DNA from: Microbacterium paraoxydans
GTDB lineage: Bacteria; Actinomycetota; Actinomycetes; Actinomycetales; Microbacteriaceae
Assembly: GCF_020524545.1 (NCBI RefSeq)
Contig: NZ_JAIVLG010000001.1
Coordinates: 620,001 to 684,000, forward strand
Length of the DNA: 64,000 nt
Reading direction: 5' to 3'
The notes beneath the pieces were generated by a model. It was given only the letters and a program-made list of their open reading frames with translations. It was not told the origin of the DNA and made no database searches. The position numbers were made by a program, and so were the translations under genes. Of this stretch, positions 47,544 to 57,241 are shown one piece after another; the first letter of the stretch is position 1, and each line of letters begins with the position of its first letter.

Positions 47544-48398
47544 TCAGTGGGGAGCCGGGGCGAGGTGGGCTCCGCGCGCGAGAGCGCCGAGGATCGCGGC
47601 CTCTACGAGCGGCCAGTCGTCGATGATGAGCTCGTAGGTGAACCGTAGAGTCGTGTACCCGGCGGCGGCCGCTTCAGCGTCGCGCCGGAGGTCCTTGCTG
47701 CGCTCCTTCTCGCGGGCGTGATTCTCCCGGCCGTCGGCTTCGAGGATGAGGCGCTCGCCGATGACGAAGTCGACCTCTCCCACGCGGTGGATCGACACCT
47801 GCGTACGGACGTGGACGCCGATCCGGTGCAGGCGAAGCCGGATCAGCGACTCGAGCCCGCTGTCGGCGTCCGCTCGGGCGAAGGCGACGAGCCACCGCAC
47901 CGAGGCCGGGAGATGCCGGTGGAGCCACGCGAGTGCCGCCGGCGAGATCAACGATCGGCGCAGGGCGGACTCGAGCGCGACGAAGAAGGCGTCCTCGCCG
48001 CAACAGGCTGCGATCTGGAGGAGGGCGTTCGGTACCGGTGCAACCTCGCCGACGCGCACGCGCCCCTCATCCCAGTGCATCACGCAGTCCTCGCACGACG
48101 ACCGGGGTGTTCCCGCGTCTCCCATCCAGATGTGCGGGGTGGAAGGCGTCTCGAGTACCCAGAGTCCGTGGACCGCCGCGGCTTGGGCGCATCCGATCGT
48201 GCCGCCGTGCGAGGCCGCGTGCAACCAGGCCTCCGGGGTGTCGGGGAGTGCGTAGACGCCCTGGCGAGGGCGGATCACCTCGCCGGACCGCACGGCGCGC
48301 GCGAGCTCGGCGCGGCTCACACCTCGTCGTCGGAGCTCAGAGGTCCGTGCCATCCGCCCGAGCGTGCGCAGCACGGAAGCAGTATGGGCGAACGACAT
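47544..48398 (-). CDS. AbiEi-like HTH plus DUF559 nuclease-fold protein
   Basis: A 284-residue protein. The N-terminal part (about 15-55, SELRRRGVSRAELARAVRSG then VIRPRQGVYAL) looks like the winged helix of AbiEi-type antitoxins. The C-terminal part (about 180-275) has the DUF559/Vsr-like PD-(D/E)XK pattern: Glu183, Asp210, Glu220 and Asp222 in the segment ending LILEADGRENH. Such proteins are common and often multicopy in Microbacteriaceae, but no function is established. ATG 48398 or 48353 could be the start. It is flanked on both sides by related palindromes. Confidence 0.8.
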   Translation of the reverse strand: MSFAHTASVLRTLGRMARTSELRRRGVSRAELARAVRSGEVIRPRQGVYALPDTPEAWLHAASHGGTIGCAQAAAVHGLWVLETPSTPHIWMGDAGTPRSSCEDCVMHWDEGRVRVGEVAPVPNALLQIAACCGEDAFFVALESALRRSLISPAALAWLHRHLPASVRWLVAFARADADSGLESLIRLRLHRIGVHVRTQVSIHRVGEVDFVIGERLILEADGRENHAREKERSKDLRRDAEAAAAGYTTLRFTYELIIDDWPLVEAAILGALARGAHLAPAPH

Positions 48399-48511
48399 CG
48401 ATCGATACTGCCCTGGGCGTGCGGTGGCGCGATGCCGCGGCCGCGGGACCTGTGCACAAGTCGCGCGGCTCGCCTCCGGTGCAGTCGACGCACGACCTCC
48501 TCGGATATGCG

Positions 48512-48588
48512 AAAACCCAGACCATCGGGCCCCGCGGCGGCGTGTCCTTGGGGGACACGCCACGAGGAGCGCGGATGGTCTGGGTTTT
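48512..48588. repeat. nested palindrome, GGCGTGTC family (copy 2)
   Basis: Outer arms AAAACCCAGACCAT (48512-48525) and its complement (48575-48588) enclose an inner 9-bp stem, GGCGTGTCC at 48539-48547 with 48553-48561. The inner core GGCGTGTC/GACACGCC is the same as in copy 1 while the outer arms differ. It lies between pstB and the DUF559 gene and may terminate pst transcription. Confidence 0.85.
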
Positions 48589-48610
48589 GGCAGCCCTCGC
48601 GTGCGCGGGT

Positions 48611-49390
48611 TCAGCCGAAGCGACCGGAGACGTAGTCCTCAGTGGCCTGCACCGAGGGGGTGGTGAAGATCGAGGTGGTGTCGTCGTACTCGATGAGCTT
48701 GCCGGGCTTGCCCGTGCCCGCGATGTTGAAGAACGCGGTCTTGTCCGACACGCGGCTCGCCTGCTGCATGTTGTGCGTGACGATGACGATCGTGAACTCG
48801 TTCTTGAGCTCGCCGATCAGCTCTTCGATCGCGTAGGTCGAGATGGGGTCCAGCGCGGAGCACGGCTCGTCCATCAGCAGCACCTGCGGCGACACGGCGA
48901 TCGCGCGCGCGATGCACAGTCGCTGCTGCTGGCCGCCCGACAGCCCGGAGCCCGGCTTGTCGAGCCGGTCCTTGACCTCGTTCCACAGGTTCGCGCCCGT
49001 GAGCGACTTCTCGACGAGGTCGTCCTGGTCGCTCTTGGACATGCGGCTGTTGTTGAGCCTGACGCCGGCGAGCACGTTCTCCTTGATCGACATGGTGGGG
49101 AACGGGTTCGGGCGCTGGAACACCATGCCCACCTCGCGGCGCACGAGGACGGGATCGATGCCGGCGCCGTAGAGGTCCTTGCCGTCGAGCAGCACCTCAC
49201 CTTCGACGCGGGCGCCGGGGATGACCTCGTGCATGCGGTTGAGAGTGCGCAGGAACGTGGACTTCCCGCACCCCGAGGGGCCGATGAAGGCCGTGACACT
49301 GCGCGGCTGGATGTCGAGGGAGACGCCCTCCACAGCGAGGAAATCGCCGTAGTAGACGTTCAGGTCGTTGACTTCGATGCTCTTGGACAC
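48611..49390 (-). CDS. pstB: phosphate ABC transporter ATP-binding protein
   Basis: A 259-residue ABC ATPase. Walker [10 protein letters not shown] is at 38-46, the signature LSGGQQQR follows, and Walker B is [12 protein letters not shown]. It powers high-affinity phosphate import by PstSCA. It is the last gene of pstSCAB, and a palindrome follows that may end the transcript. Confidence 0.97.
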   Translation of the reverse strand: MSKSIEVNDLNVYYGDFLAVEGVSLDIQPRSVTAFIGPSGCGKSTFLRTLNRMHEVIPGARVEGEVLLDGKDLYGAGIDPVLVRREVGMVFQRPNPFPTMSIKENVLAGVRLNNSRMSKSDQDDLVEKSLTGANLWNEVKDRLDKPGSGLSGGQQQRLCIARAIAVSPQVLLMDEPCSALDPISTYAIEELIGELKNEFTIVIVTHNMQQASRVSDKTAFFNIAGTGKPGKLIEYDDTTSIFTTPSVQATEDYVSGRFG

Positions 49391-49418
49391 GTGATTCCTA
49401 TTCTGAGTGGTCGGGTGC

Positions 49419-50504
49419 TCAGCGGCCGGTGAGCTTGGGAGCGAACAGCTTCGCGATGAGACGCGCGAGCAGGTTCAGCACCATGACGATGAGGATGAGG
49501 GTGAGGGCTGCGGCCCAGGCGCGGGCGATCGACGCATCCGGGTTCGTGCCCTGGTTCATGTACTGGTTGTACGCGAACACCGGGAGCGTCATCATCTGTC
49601 CGCTGAAGATGTTCGTGTTGAGGCTCTGCGTGAAGCCGGCGGTGAGCAGCAGCGGCGCGGTTTCACCGATGACGCGGGAGATGGCGAGCATGACCGACGT
49701 CATGATGCCGGCGATCGACGTCGGCAGGACCACCTTGAGGATGGTCAGCCACTTGGGGACTCCCAGCGCATACGACGCTTCGCGCAGCTCGTTCGGGACG
49801 ATGCGCAACAGCTCCTCGCTGCCTCGCACGACGACCGGCGTCATCAGCACGGCGAGGGCGAGGGCGCCCATGATGCCCATCGAGATTCCGGGGCGGAACA
49901 GCAGTGCGAACACGGCGTAGATGAACAGACCGGCGACGATCGAGGGGATGCCCGTCATGACGTCGACGAAGAAGGTGATCGCCTTCGCGATCTTGCCCCG
50001 TCCGTACTCGACCAGGTAGATCGAGGTCATCAGACCGATCGGAACGGAGATGATCGTGGCCGTCAGGGTGATCAGCACGGTGCCCCAGATGGCGTGCACG
50101 ATACCGCCGCCGTCGCCGACGACGTTGCGCATTGAGTAGCTGAAGAACTCGAGGTCGAAGCGCTCGATGCCGTTGGCGACGACGGTCCACAGCAGCGACA
50201 CGAGCGGCAGCAGGGCGATGAGGAACGCGGTGGCGACGAGCGCCGTCATCAGGCGGTCGACGGCCTTCCGCCGGCTCTCCGCGATCGACGAGATCACGGT
50301 GATGATGACCATGTAGAGCAGGATGCCGACGATCGCGGTACCGACGATGTTGAAGTCGGCGAGGCTGGAGCCGGCGGCGGCGACGCCGAAGATGGCGGCG
50401 GAGATGGCGAACGACGCCGCGAGCAGCGCCCACGGAGCCCACTTGGGGAGCTTGCCCGAGGTGAGCGACGCGGTGCTCGCCGGAGTGGCGGTCAGGGTGG
50501 TCAT
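49419..50504 (-). CDS. pstA: phosphate ABC transporter permease PstA
   Basis: A 361-residue permease with about eight predicted membrane segments, more than the six of the minimal core because of a longer N-terminal region. The inner-membrane-component EAA-like loop is in [19 protein letters not shown]. It starts one base after the pstC stop. It forms the channel with PstC. Confidence 0.95.
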   Translation of the reverse strand: MTTLTATPASTASLTSGKLPKWAPWALLAASFAISAAIFGVAAAGSSLADFNIVGTAIVGILLYMVIITVISSIAESRRKAVDRLMTALVATAFLIALLPLVSLLWTVVANGIERFDLEFFSYSMRNVVGDGGGIVHAIWGTVLITLTATIISVPIGLMTSIYLVEYGRGKIAKAITFFVDVMTGIPSIVAGLFIYAVFALLFRPGISMGIMGALALAVLMTPVVVRGSEELLRIVPNELREASYALGVPKWLTILKVVLPTSIAGIMTSVMLAISRVIGETAPLLLTAGFTQSLNTNIFSGQMMTLPVFAYNQYMNQGTNPDASIARAWAAALTLILIVMVLNLLARLIAKLFAPKLTGR

Positions 50505-50505
50505 G

Positions 50506-51483
50506 TCAGTTCGCTCCCGAGAACTCGGCGCGGCGGGCGACTATCCAGCGCGCCACCGCATTGACCGCGAAGGTCACGACGAAGAGGATGAGGCCGGTCG
50601 CGATGAGTGTGTTCACGCCGGTGTCATGGGCTTCGGGGAAGGCCAGGGCGATGTTCGCGGGGATCGGCGTGGGGTTCGTGGCGGTGAGCACCAGGAAGCT
50701 GACGACCGCGGACGGAGAGAGCACCATGGTCACAGCCATCGTCTCGCCCAGGGCGCGGCCGAGGGCGAGCATCGCCGCGGAGACCATGCCGCCGCGCGCG
50801 AAGGGCAGCACCGCCATGCGGACCATCTCCCAGCGCGTGGAACCGAGTGCGAGTGCCGCCTCCTCGTGGAGCTTCGGCGTCTGCAGGAAGACCTCGCGGC
50901 AGATGGCGGTCATGATCGGGATGCACATCACCGCGAGCACGAGTGCGGCCGTGAGGATCGTCTTGCCCGTCGAGGACACCTGGCCACCGAAGAAGGGCAC
51001 CCAGGAGGCGTTCTCGTTCAACCAGGCGTAGATCGGCTGGAGGAGCGGCGCGAGCACGAGGCCGCCCCAGAGCCCGAAGACGACGGAGGGGACGGCGGCG
51101 AGCAGGTCGATGATGTAGCCGAGGACGGCGGCGAGACGGCGGTGGGCGTAGTGGGAGATGAACAGGGCGATCCCGATCGCGATCGGCGCGGCGATGAGCA
51201 GCGCGATGAAAGACGCCCACAACGTGCCGAACACCAGCGGCCACACGTACACCCAGAACGACTCGCCCTTGAGGATGTGGTTGTCGCTGGTGTCGAGTTC
51301 GAAGGCCGGGAGGCTCTGGATGAAGAGGAAGGCGGCGACCAGCGCGAGGACGATGAGGATGATGATCCCCGCCCCGAGTGCCGTACCGGAGAAGATCCGG
51401 TCGCCGAGCCGCTGCTTGCCTTTGATCGGGGCGGGCGGCGCCTTGGTCGGCGTCGGTGTCGGCGCCTGCGCGGTCGTGCTCAT
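50506..51483 (-). CDS. pstC: phosphate ABC transporter permease PstC
   Basis: A 325-residue permease. A Pro/Ala/Thr/Lys-rich N-terminal tail of about 25 residues is followed by six to seven transmembrane segments and the EAA-like loop ETPKLHEEAALALGSTRWEM-type region. The order pstS-C-A-B is standard. Confidence 0.95.
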   Translation of the reverse strand: MSTTAQAPTPTPTKAPPAPIKGKQRLGDRIFSGTALGAGIIILIVLALVAAFLFIQSLPAFELDTSDNHILKGESFWVYVWPLVFGTLWASFIALLIAAPIAIGIALFISHYAHRRLAAVLGYIIDLLAAVPSVVFGLWGGLVLAPLLQPIYAWLNENASWVPFFGGQVSSTGKTILTAALVLAVMCIPIMTAICREVFLQTPKLHEEAALALGSTRWEMVRMAVLPFARGGMVSAAMLALGRALGETMAVTMVLSPSAVVSFLVLTATNPTPIPANIALAFPEAHDTGVNTLIATGLILFVVTFAVNAVARWIVARRAEFSGAN

Positions 51484-51532
51484 GATCTCCCTGTTTCGGG
51501 CCGGGTCGATGTGGATCGGATACTGACCGGGA

Positions 51533-51567
51533 GGTGCCCCCGCGCCCCGTCGGGACGCGGGGGCACC
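51533..51567. terminator. stem-loop between pstS and pstC
   Basis: A 12-bp stem (51533-51544 with 51556-51567) lies in the 104-bp gap after pstS. Such structures often stabilise or attenuate the mRNA so that the binding protein is made in excess over the permease. Confidence 0.7.
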
Positions 51568-51587
51568 GTGTCAGCGTGTCGGCGTGA

Positions 51588-52691
51588 TCAGCCGACCTGG
51601 ATCAGGTCGATCGCGGCGAGGACCTGATCGCGCAGGCCGTCCGAGATCGGTGCGCTGCCGGCGTTCTCGGCGGCGGCGTCCTGGCCCTCGGCGCTCGCGA
51701 TGTACGTGAAGTACTCCTTCACGAGCTCCGCGACGTTGCTGTCCTCGTACTGCTCGCAGCCGATCAGGTAGCTGACCAGGGCGATCGGGTAGGCCCCGTC
51801 CGAAGCGGTGGAGGGGTCGACGTCGAAGACGAGGTCGCCTTCGCCGCGGCCCTCGACCAGCGGCGAGTTCTCGACGAGCTTGGCGGCCGCCTCGGCGGAG
51901 TAGGCCACGAAGTCCCCGTCCACGCCCACGGCGACCTGTCCGAGGCCGTCGGCCTGCGACGCGTCGAGGAAGCCGATCGCGCCGTTGCCCGCGGTGATGG
52001 CCTGCTTCACACCGGAGGTCCCCTGTGCGGCCTCGCCGCCCTGGATCGGCCACACGTCGGCCGGCTCGTACGTCCAGACGTCACCGGCGGTGGCGTTGAG
52101 GTACTTGGTGAACGTCTCCTGCGTGCCCGAGGGGTCGGAGCGGTGCACGGGCGAGATAGCCAGGTCGGGCAGCTCGACGCCGTCGTTCAGAGCAGCGATC
52201 TCCGGGGCGTTCCAGTTGGAGATGGTGCCGGCGAAGATGCCTGCGATGGTCGCGGCGTCCAGGTTGAGGGAGTCGACGCCTTCGAGGTTGAACGCGACGG
52301 CGACCGGCGAAATGTAGAGCGGGACCTCGATGATGTCGTCGGTGGTGCAGGCGCCGAAGCCGCCGGCGGCCACCTCTTCGTCGTTGAACGCGCGGTCGGA
52401 GCCGATGAAGTTGCTGCCGCCTTCGAGGAAGTTCTCGCGACCCGTGCCGGAGCCGGTGGGCTCGTAGTTGACGGTCACATCGGGGTTCGCGGTCTGGAAC
52501 GCGGCGACCCAGGCTTCCTGCGCGGCAGCCTGCGAGGACGCGCCGGTGGCGTCGATGGTGCCGGAGAGCGAGGACTCGGTGGGCTCGTCGGTGGAGCCGC
52601 CGCTGCCGGCTTCGTTCGCGGCGCAACCGGCGAGAGCAAGAGCGGCGACGGCGCCGATGGCGCCGATTCGTGCGATTCGGGAGATCTTCAC
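51588..52691 (-). CDS. pstS: phosphate-binding lipoprotein PstS
   Basis: A 367-residue solute-binding protein. The signal peptide ends in the lipobox LALAGC (about 19-24), followed by a Gly/Ser-rich linker and a type II periplasmic-binding fold. Phosphate-contact motifs include SGTQETF and IGSDR. The GTG at 52691 is preceded by GAAGGAT. PHO-box-like repeats lie at 52757-52797. Confidence 0.95.
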   Translation of the reverse strand: MKISRIARIGAIGAVAALALAGCAANEAGSGGSTDEPTESSLSGTIDATGASSQAAAQEAWVAAFQTANPDVTVNYEPTGSGTGRENFLEGGSNFIGSDRAFNDEEVAAGGFGACTTDDIIEVPLYISPVAVAFNLEGVDSLNLDAATIAGIFAGTISNWNAPEIAALNDGVELPDLAISPVHRSDPSGTQETFTKYLNATAGDVWTYEPADVWPIQGGEAAQGTSGVKQAITAGNGAIGFLDASQADGLGQVAVGVDGDFVAYSAEAAAKLVENSPLVEGRGEGDLVFDVDPSTASDGAYPIALVSYLIGCEQYEDSNVAELVKEYFTYIASAEGQDAAAENAGSAPISDGLRDQVLAAIDLIQVG

Positions 52692-52756
52692 TGTGAATCC
52701 TTCGATCTTGGATGGGTGGGGCCCGGTGCAGGGCACACAGTGACGCTATGGGCGAC

Positions 52757-52797
52757 GGTTAACGAGACTCTCCCGAGCAGGTGAACGGCAGGTGAAC
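52757..52797 (-). promoter_or_regulatory. PHO-box-like repeats upstream of pstS
   Basis: Read on the minus strand, GTTCACC occurs at 52791-52797 and 52780-52786, exactly 11 bp apart, with GTTAACC at 52757-52763. PhoP/RegX3 sites in actinobacteria are 11-bp direct repeats of GTTCACC-like units. This fits phosphate-starvation induction by SenX3-RegX3 encoded at 61660-63563. Confidence 0.75.
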
Positions 52798-52841
52798 GAC
52801 GGGCGACTCTCTGGGGTGCTGCCGCGAGAAGTCGCGGCGGT

Positions 52842-53831
52842 TCAGACCTTCGGGGTGTGGGTCTCGATCGCGATGATGCCGGAACCGGGGTTCGTGGACG
52901 AGAGGTGCACGACGGAGAACGCGGCGGGCTCGAGGTCGGCGGCACTGCTGAGATAAGACCCGGAGACTGTGCCGGTCGCGAGCGCGATCTCCGAGAGGAG
53001 CCCCGGCAGCACAGGGCCGTGGCTGCACAGCACGGCCGGCTTTCCGGACCGCACACGTCGGCCGACCACGGATCGGAGATCCGCGCCGCCGTCTTCCCAC
53101 GCGTCCTGGCTGATCTTCTCCGTCTGCACCGGCTTCCGGTCGAGGGCCTTCGCGAGCGGTGTGACGGTCGCGACACAGCGCACTGCGTCACTCGTGACGA
53201 TCTTGCGCACACCGAAGGCGCGCAACGGTCCGACGATCGACTTCGCCTGGGTGCGGCCGCGCTCGGTGAGCGGGCGCGCGGCATCCGAGCGGTCCCAGTC
53301 CGAGCGCGAGAGCGCCTTCGCATGGCGCAGCACGATCAGCGGGAAGGTGCGCAGGACACCGTCATCGATCAGGTTGGCGAAGAAGTCGAGGATCTCCAGG
53401 TCGACCGGATAGCTCAGTCGGTTTCGCGCCTTCTTCACGCTGACCCATTCGAGCGCCGCGATCTCTTTGTTGGGCACGAACGTGGACTCGCGGATCGCGG
53501 CCTCCGTCGCCTCGGCCGCCCAGTAATGCACGACCTTCTGCTTGCGGGAGGCGAGGTGGTAGCGGCTCACTCCGACAGGAACACCGAGGGACACGCGGAT
53601 GCCGGTCTCCTCGTGCACCTCGCGCACCGCCGTCTCGGCGAGCATCTCGCCGGGATCGACCTTCCCCTTGGGCAAGGTGACGTCCCGGTACTTGGTGCGG
53701 TGGATCAGGAGGATCCGCAACTTGCCGTCGACGATCCGCCAGACCACGGCGCCCGCGGCATAGACCGCCTTGTCGGCCCACTTGGAACCCGTCTCGGAGT
53801 CCGGCGGGAGCTGCAACTGCCGCCCGGTCAT
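52842..53831 (-). CDS. mutT1: MutT1-like Nudix and histidine phosphatase fusion
   Basis: A 329-residue two-domain protein. The Nudix domain (about 20-150) carries a complete Nudix box at 56-78 (GKVDPGEML then REVHEETG). The C-terminal histidine phosphatase domain (about 165-320) has LRHAKALS and a second His in CSHGPVL. Mycobacterial MutT1 has the same fusion and removes 8-oxo-GTP/dGTP; diadenosine polyphosphates are another possible substrate. It overlaps ppk by four bases. Confidence 0.9.
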   Translation of the reverse strand: MTGRQLQLPPDSETGSKWADKAVYAAGAVVWRIVDGKLRILLIHRTKYRDVTLPKGKVDPGEMLAETAVREVHEETGIRVSLGVPVGVSRYHLASRKQKVVHYWAAEATEAAIRESTFVPNKEIAALEWVSVKKARNRLSYPVDLEILDFFANLIDDGVLRTFPLIVLRHAKALSRSDWDRSDAARPLTERGRTQAKSIVGPLRAFGVRKIVTSDAVRCVATVTPLAKALDRKPVQTEKISQDAWEDGGADLRSVVGRRVRSGKPAVLCSHGPVLPGLLSEIALATGTVSGSYLSSAADLEPAAFSVVHLSSTNPGSGIIAIETHTPKV

Positions 53832-55993
53832 CGAACCGCCCGTGCGCGGCGGCGCCGCTGGATCAACCCCATGGTCTTATCCTGCAGGTCGATCAGGGGC
53901 TTTCCGTCGGCATCCACGGCGTGGCGCTCCCACACGCCCTCCGCGCCGAGGTGCCACGACGAGGTGCCGTCGTTCATCGCCAGGTCGAAGAAGGTGTGCA
54001 GCTCCTTGAGGTGGGCGGGGTCGGTCACGCGCACCAGTGCTTCCACGCGACGGTCGAGGTTGCGGTGCATCATGTCCGCGCTGCCGATGTATACCTGCGG
54101 ATCGCCGGCGTTCTCGAAGGCGAAGATCCGCGAGTGCTCGAGGTAGCGGCCGAGGATGCTGCGCACCGTGATGTTCTCGCTGATGCCGTCGAGGTCGGTG
54201 CGCAGGCTGCAGATGCCGCGCACCCAGACGTCGACCTTCACACCCGCGGCACTCGCGCGATACAGCGCGTCGATGATCTCCTCATCGACCATCGAGTTCA
54301 CCTTGATGCGGATGTGGGCGGGAATGCCGGCCTCCGCGTTCTTGCGCTCGGCGTCGATCTGGCGGATCAGGCCCTTGCGGAGGTGGAGCGGGGCGACGAG
54401 GAGTCGTTTGAACTTCTTCTCGATGGCATAGCCGCTCAACTCGTTGAAGAGGCGCGTCAGATCCTTGCCGACCTGCGCGTCGGCGGTGAAGAGCCCGAAG
54501 TCCTCGTAGATGCGGCTGGTCTTGGGGTTGTAGTTGCCGGTGCCGACGTGCGAATAGTGACGCAGCATCCCTTCTTCCTCGCGGATGACCAGGGCGAGTT
54601 TGCAGTGCGTCTTGAGCCCCACGAGGCCGTAGACGACGTGCACGCCGGCCTTTTCGAGCTTGCGCGCCCAGACGATGTTGTTGGCTTCGTCGAACCGGGC
54701 CTTCACCTCGACCAGGGCGAGCACCTGCTTGCCGGCCTCGGCGGCGTCGATCAGGGCCTGCACGACGGGGCTGTCGCCGGACGTGCGGTACAGCGTCTGT
54801 TTGATGGCGAGCACGTGCGGATCCTGCGCAGCCTGCTCCAGGAAGGCCTGCACGCTCGTGGTGAACGACTCGTACGGGTGGTGGACGAGCACGTCCGACT
54901 TGCGGATCGCCTTGAAGATGTCGGCGCGTGCGCTCGATCCTGCGGGCTGGAAGGCCACGGCCGTGGTGGGCAGGTGCGGCGGGTATCGCAGATCCGGGCG
55001 GTCGATGCGCGAGAGGTCGAAGAGTCCGCGGAGGTCGAGAGGCCCGGGGAGGCGGTAGACCTCGAGGTCCGTGATGTCGAGCTCGCGGACCAGCAGATCC
55101 ATCGTGACGTCATCCATGTCATCGGTGATCTCGAGTCGGATCGGCGGGCCGAACCGACGGCGCAGCAGCTCGGCCTCCAGTGCCTGGATGAGATTCTCGC
55201 TCTCGTCCTCCTCGATCTCCACGTCTTCGTTGCGTGTGAGGCGGAACGCGTGATGGTCGAGCACCTCCATGCCGGGGAACAGGTCGCCCAGGTGGTTGGC
55301 GATGAGTTCTTCCAACCGAAGGAAGCGCTTGATCTCGCCGGTGCCGGGCACCTCGACGAAACGGGGGAGCATCGGCGGGACCTTGATGCGCGCGAACTCC
55401 TGGCGGCCGGTGCGGGCGTTGCGGATGCGGATCGCGAGGTTCAGCGAGAGGCCGGAGATGTAGGGGAACGGGTGCGCCGGGTCGACGGCGAGCGGCATCA
55501 GCACCGGGAACACCTGGGCCTGGAAGTAGTCGGACAGGGCGGAGCGCTCGCCGTCTGTGAGTTCGGACCAGTCGGTGATCTCGATGCCGGATTCGGCGAG
55601 GGCGGGGCGCACGAGCGAGTTCCACGCATCCGCGTGACGCAGTTGCAGTGCGTGCGCCTCGCGGGAGATGTCGGCCAGCGCATCGACGGGGGAGCGGCCG
55701 ATGTTCGTCGGCACCGCGAGACCGGTCATGATGCGCCGCTTGAGGCCCGCGACGCGCACCATGAAGAACTCGTCGAGATTGCTGGCGAAGATGGCCAGGA
55801 AGTTCGCCCGCTCGAGTTCGGGGAGTGAGGAATCCTCCGCGAGCTCCAGCACGCGCTGATTGAACGCGAGCCAGCTGAGCTCGCGATCCAGGTAGCGGTG
55901 GTCGGGGAGCAGCGAGTCCGGGGACTCGATGGCGTCGAAGTCGTCGTCTTCGGCGTCACCGAGACCGGCGTCGGCGAGTGCGGGATCGATCAT
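53828..55993 (-). CDS. ppk: polyphosphate kinase 1
   Basis: A 721-residue enzyme that reversibly polymerises the gamma-phosphate of ATP into polyphosphate. It has N, head, C1 and C2 domains. The [11 protein letters not shown] segment carries the autophosphorylated histidine, and HRNLDRRVE near the C terminus contains the second. The ATG at 55993 follows TAGATG by six bases; an in-frame ATG at 56002 is also possible. It heads the ppk-mutT1 pair next to glnR. Confidence 0.95.
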   Translation of the reverse strand: MIDPALADAGLGDAEDDDFDAIESPDSLLPDHRYLDRELSWLAFNQRVLELAEDSSLPELERANFLAIFASNLDEFFMVRVAGLKRRIMTGLAVPTNIGRSPVDALADISREAHALQLRHADAWNSLVRPALAESGIEITDWSELTDGERSALSDYFQAQVFPVLMPLAVDPAHPFPYISGLSLNLAIRIRNARTGRQEFARIKVPPMLPRFVEVPGTGEIKRFLRLEELIANHLGDLFPGMEVLDHHAFRLTRNEDVEIEEDESENLIQALEAELLRRRFGPPIRLEITDDMDDVTMDLLVRELDITDLEVYRLPGPLDLRGLFDLSRIDRPDLRYPPHLPTTAVAFQPAGSSARADIFKAIRKSDVLVHHPYESFTTSVQAFLEQAAQDPHVLAIKQTLYRTSGDSPVVQALIDAAEAGKQVLALVEVKARFDEANNIVWARKLEKAGVHVVYGLVGLKTHCKLALVIREEEGMLRHYSHVGTGNYNPKTSRIYEDFGLFTADAQVGKDLTRLFNELSGYAIEKKFKRLLVAPLHLRKGLIRQIDAERKNAEAGIPAHIRIKVNSMVDEEIIDALYRASAAGVKVDVWVRGICSLRTDLDGISENITVRSILGRYLEHSRIFAFENAGDPQVYIGSADMMHRNLDRRVEALVRVTDPAHLKELHTFFDLAMNDGTSSWHLGAEGVWERHAVDADGKPLIDLQDKTMGLIQRRRRARAVR

Positions 55994-56044
55994 GGGGTAC
56001 ATCTAAGCACCGCCAGGTGACGCCCGTGTGAACGGTGTCGATCC

Positions 56045-56728
56045 TCAGTGGTCCGCGGGGACGCTCTCCTCCTCGTCGACGTTGAAGCGATAGCCGACGT
56101 TGCGCACCGTGCCGATGATCTGCTCCTGGTCGCCGAGCTTCGCTCTGAGGCGCCGTACGTGCACGTCGACCGTGCGGGTTCCGCCGAAGTAGTCGTAGCC
56201 CCAGACCTCGCTGAGCAGCTGCTCCCGAGTGAAGACACGCGAAGGGTGCGTGGCCAGGAAGTGCAGGAGCTGGAACTCCTTGTAGGTGAGGTCCAGCGGC
56301 CTGCCGCGCAGCTTCGCCGAGTAGGACTGCTCGTCGATCGTGACACCGGACGCCTGCACGCGCGTGGGCTCGGCGACCTCGTCGTGTCGGGCCAGTGCGA
56401 GTCGGAGGCGCGCGTCGATCTCGGCCGGTCCCGCGGTCACGAGCAGGACGTCGTCGATGCCCCAGTCCCCGGAGAGCGCGCTCATGCCGCCCTCGGTGAC
56501 GACGAGGAGGAGGGGAGCGTCCTGACCCGTGGCGCGCAGCAGCTGGCACAGCGACTTCGCGGCGACGAGATCATGGCGTCCGTCGACGACCACGACGTCG
56601 TAGTCCGGCGCATTGATCAGCTGCGCGGGTTCGGCAGGAATCTGGCGCGCTCTATGACTCAGCAGCTCAAGGGCGGGCAGGACCTGCTCCGAGAGCGGAG
56701 CATTGGTCAGAACCAGGACCAGGGCCAC
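56045..56728 (-). CDS. glnR: GlnR-type OmpR-family regulator
   Basis: A 227-residue protein. The receiver-like domain lacks the usual N-terminal acidic pair (it starts [11 protein letters not shown]) but keeps Asp49 in VVVDGR and carries [10 protein letters not shown] and [20 protein letters not shown], all characteristic of actinobacterial GlnR. The winged helix (about 130-220) has [22 protein letters not shown]. It should control nitrogen genes without classical phosphorylation. I prefer GTG 56728 (GAGGAG six bases upstream) to GTG 56734. The glnR-ppk-mutT1-pst linkage is known from Streptomyces. Confidence 0.9.
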   Translation of the reverse strand: MALVLVLTNAPLSEQVLPALELLSHRARQIPAEPAQLINAPDYDVVVVDGRHDLVAAKSLCQLLRATGQDAPLLLVVTEGGMSALSGDWGIDDVLLVTAGPAEIDARLRLALARHDEVAEPTRVQASGVTIDEQSYSAKLRGRPLDLTYKEFQLLHFLATHPSRVFTREQLLSEVWGYDYFGGTRTVDVHVRRLRAKLGDQEQIIGTVRNVGYRFNVDEEESVPADH

Positions 56729-56801
56729 GCGCACTCCTCACCGACGTGGGATCGACGTCGTGCCGCCATGATACCGGGGCGGATGCGCAACAATGGTTGT
56801 C

Positions 56802-57092
56802 ATGACGGAACCAGCACTCGCACCGCGCAACGCGTTCGTCGGTGTGATCGTCGTGTGGGCGGCGGCGTTCGTGGCGACCGTCGCGATCGGGATCTTCGTG
56901 TCGGAGGAGTGGCGCGTTCCCTGGATGCTCGTCGGCTTCGGCGGCGTCGTCCTGCTCTCCTTCGCCGTACAGCTCTGGTACGGCCGCACCCAGGGATTCA
57001 TCTTCCGTGTGGCGAGCAGCGTCGTCGGCGCCCTGATGCTGATGGGACTCATCTCGGTCGGATTCGGTCTCGCGGCGCTGATCCCGTCCTGA
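56802..57092 (+). CDS. small membrane protein
   Basis: A 96-residue protein with three predicted transmembrane helices (about 10-32, 38-58 and 70-93). No family is recognised. AACAAT lies seven bases before ATG 56802, and there is no Shine-Dalgarno, so it may be leaderless. An in-frame ATG at 56793 is an alternative. Confidence 0.7.
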   Translation: MTEPALAPRNAFVGVIVVWAAAFVATVAIGIFVSEEWRVPWMLVGFGGVVLLSFAVQLWYGRTQGFIFRVASSVVGALMLMGLISVGFGLAALIPS

Positions 57093-57108
57093 GACCGACG
57101 CGGCGCGG

Positions 57109-57114
57109 TAAGGT
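57109..57114 (+). promoter_or_regulatory. -10 element of the 37-residue ORF, leaderless
   Basis: TAAGGT is followed by six bases (GGGGGC) and ATG 57121. Confidence 0.55.
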
Positions 57115-57120
57115 GGGGGC

Positions 57121-57234
57121 ATGGACCTCATGGCGCTCGAAATCTTCTTCATCGGCCTGCTGGGCCTGGCGAGCCTCGCTATCGTCTTCGTCTCGGCAGT
57201 GGTGCTGCGCAACCTCTTCCGCGGCCAGCGCTGA
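57121..57234 (+). CDS. 37-residue single-pass membrane peptide
   Basis: The peptide starts MDLMALEIFF, has one hydrophobic helix (about 5-28) and ends LRNLFRGQR with a positive-inside tail. It has its own leaderless-type promoter and stops seven bases before the next GTG. The hydrophobic frame with flanking charges and dedicated -10 element support a real small protein. Confidence 0.65.
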   Translation: MDLMALEIFFIGLLGLASLAIVFVSAVVLRNLFRGQR

Positions 57235-57241
57235 CGCGATC

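Noticed and set aside
53921..55828. A 635-codon open frame on the plus strand opposite ppk
   Set aside because: Shadow of the ppk reading frame; no recognisable family.
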